Positions 62,684-64,000 of a DNA stretch of 64,000 nt are shown in pieces (position 1 is the stretch's first letter; the number at the start of each line of letters is the position of its first letter). The notes below the pieces were generated by a model. That model made no database searches. It saw only the letters and a program-made list of their open reading frames with translations, and was not told the DNA's origin. Position numbers and translations under genes: made by a program. The DNA is from Mycolicibacterium iranicum. GTDB taxonomy: Bacteria > Actinomycetota > Actinomycetes > Mycobacteriales > Mycobacteriaceae. The stretch is from positions 1 through 64,000 of the forward strand of contig NZ_LWCS01000015.1 of assembly GCF_001650495.1 (NCBI RefSeq), read 5' to 3'.

Positions 62684-64000
62684 AGCACGGCCAGGTTGCC
62701 GGTGGCCAGCAGGATGATCGCAGCAGCCGACGTCGCGGCCACCACCCCGACCACAACCATCTCGCCCGGGGTGAAGACCGGCAGTCTGCTCTCTCGCCGG
62801 GCCCATACGTACAGCGCCGTGCCCACCAGATAGAACACCGCCGCCATCAGCAGGTACTGCCAGCCGCCTGCGTACAGCAGCCACACGGCGTAGCCCAGGG
62901 CGACCACACCGACGACCAGGTCGCGCGTCCTGCCATGGCCGTCGTGATACGTCTCACCGCGCAGCGTCAGCAGCACCTGGTATGCCGCCGACCACAGGTA
63001 GGGCAGCAGGATCAACGACGTCGCAAGGTAGATCAGGTTGGTGTAGGTGCTCTCGTTGGCCAGTGTCCACAGCAGCATCGCCTGCACGCACAGGTTGGTC
63101 AGCCACAGGGCGGTTGCGGGTGCTCCGTGCGCGTTCTCCTTCGCGAGCGCCTTGGGCATCACGTTCTCCATCGCGGGCAGACGCAGAATTTCGACACAGA
63201 GCAGCACCCAGGCGATCAGCGCTCCCAGGAGCGAGATGACCAGACCCCCGGAGATGAACGCCGCGCCCCAGCTGCCGACCTCGTTCTCCAAGACGCCTGC
63301 CATCGACGGATCCGGCACGCCGGCCAGCTCCGCCTGCGCCATCAGGCCATACGACAGCAGATTCACCAGGAGCAACAAAGCCAGTACGGCGCCGAAGCCC
63401 AGCACCGTCGCACGTCCCACGTCGGCGCGTTTGGCGGCGCGCTGCGAATACACCGCGGCGCCTTCGATACCGATGAACACCCAGACCGTGACCAGCATCA
63501 TGTTCTTGACCTGGGTCATGGTGTCACCGAGCGGGGCGCCGTCGATTTGTGTTGCCCTGCCCCAGAAATCGGCGGTGAACAAACCGGCCTTGAATCCGAC
63601 GGCGGCGATCGCGATGAACACGACGATGGGAACAATCTTGGCGATCGTGACGATGATGTTCACCAACGCCGCGGTCTGGATTCCCCGCAGGGTCAGAGCG
63701 TGCACGACCCAGAGCACGATCGATGCGCCGACGATGGCCGGCACGGTGGCGCCGCCCTCGAAAGCGGGGAAGAAGTAGCCCAGCGTCGAGAACAGCAGCA
63801 CGAGGTAGGCAACGTTGCCCACCCACGCCGACATCCAGTACCCGAACGCCGATGTGAACCCGATGTAATTGCCGAAACCCGCTCGGGCATAACCGTAAAC
63901 GCCACCATCTACGTCAGGTTTACGGGTGGCGAGGCTCTGGAACACGAAGGCGAGCATCAGCATGCCCACACCGGTGACGACCCACCCGATGATGAGTGGA
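62680..64000 (-). CDS. arcD: Arginine:ornithine antiporter-type APC transporter, C-terminal part
   Basis: The visible 440 residues are the C-terminal part of an APC-family transporter whose reading frame stays open to the window edge. Motifs: [60 protein letters not shown] and about eleven hydrophobic segments. First gene of the arc operon, translationally coupled to arcA, so arginine/ornithine exchange is the likely role. The N-terminus is outside the window. Confidence 0.9.
   Translation of the reverse strand, partial: PLIIGWVVTGVGMLMLAFVFQSLATRKPDVDGGVYGYARAGFGNYIGFTSAFGYWMSAWVGNVAYLVLLFSTLGYFFPAFEGGATVPAIVGASIVLWVVHALTLRGIQTAALVNIIVTIAKIVPIVVFIAIAAVGFKAGLFTADFWGRATQIDGAPLGDTMTQVKNMMLVTVWVFIGIEGAAVYSQRAAKRADVGRATVLGFGAVLALLLLVNLLSYGLMAQAELAGVPDPSMAGVLENEVGSWGAAFISGGLVISLLGALIAWVLLCVEILRLPAMENVMPKALAKENAHGAPATALWLTNLCVQAMLLWTLANESTYTNLIYLATSLILLPYLWSAAYQVLLTLRGETYHDGHGRTRDLVVGVVALGYAVWLLYAGGWQYLLMAAVFYLVGTALYVWARRESRLPVFTPGEMVVVGVVAATSAAAIILLATGNLAVL

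Noticed and set aside
1..64000. CRISPR arrays, insertion sequences, transposases
   Set aside because: No regularly spaced repeats, cas genes, transposase motifs or terminal inverted repeats were seen.

Overview
The window looks like chromosomal DNA of a mycobacterium, probably a rapidly growing Mycolicibacterium. It is GC-rich, uses many GTG starts and GTGA/ATGA stop-start overlaps, and its first 31 kb keeps the gene order of the Mycobacterium tuberculosis Rv2700-Rv2667 segment (cei, DUF4193, DUF3093, dut, ceoBC, dxs, rnd, hemE-hemY-hemQ, msrB, aftC, ribD-like, zapE-like, clpC2). No sequence search was run; all names rest on recognition of protein families and motifs.

Region 1 (1-31.2 kb) is housekeeping: nucleotide hygiene (dut), K+/H+ handling (ceoB, ceoC, a KimA-like transporter, nhaA), isoprenoid synthesis (dxs), RNA processing (rnd, a TrmA-like methyltransferase), the coproporphyrin-dependent heme route (hemE, hemY, hemQ), a large GGDEF-EAL protein, methionine sulfoxide repair, arabinan synthesis (aftC), and a sigma factor translationally coupled to an alkyltransferase. 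ClpC2 has two 19-bp palindromes directly upstream. A perfect CRP-type site lies between cei and the DUF4193 gene.

Region 2 (31.2-36.8 kb) is a transition zone of small, partly decayed genes: an orphan AraC DNA-binding domain, secreted small proteins, a small gene under what looks like a LexA-box/leaderless promoter, a Val-Cys-Gly tRNA operon ending in a strong terminator, a tandem pair of DUF6636-like secreted proteins (one frameshifted), a second tRNA-Val, and a CmtR-like/cation-efflux metal operon with a decayed DUF3703 gene.

Region 3 (36.8 kb to the end) is a dormancy (DosR/DevR-type) island. It carries a DosR orthologue (44971-45627), hspX, a ribosome-hibernation factor, six universal stress proteins, an Acg-type nitroreductase, an Rv1733c-like membrane protein, an Rv2004c-like kinase/ATPase, an Rv2006-like trehalose enzyme, PEP synthase, a P-type ATPase fused to a hemerythrin-like domain, and a complete arginine deiminase operon (arcDABC). 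DosR-box-like sequences sit mostly 50-80 bp upstream of the predicted starts, the best being 13/14 matches to the published core. No DosS/DosT kinase is encoded in the window. Together these genes suggest a hypoxia/NO survival programme: ribosome parking, chaperoning, ATP from arginine, and re-routing of PEP and trehalose carbon.
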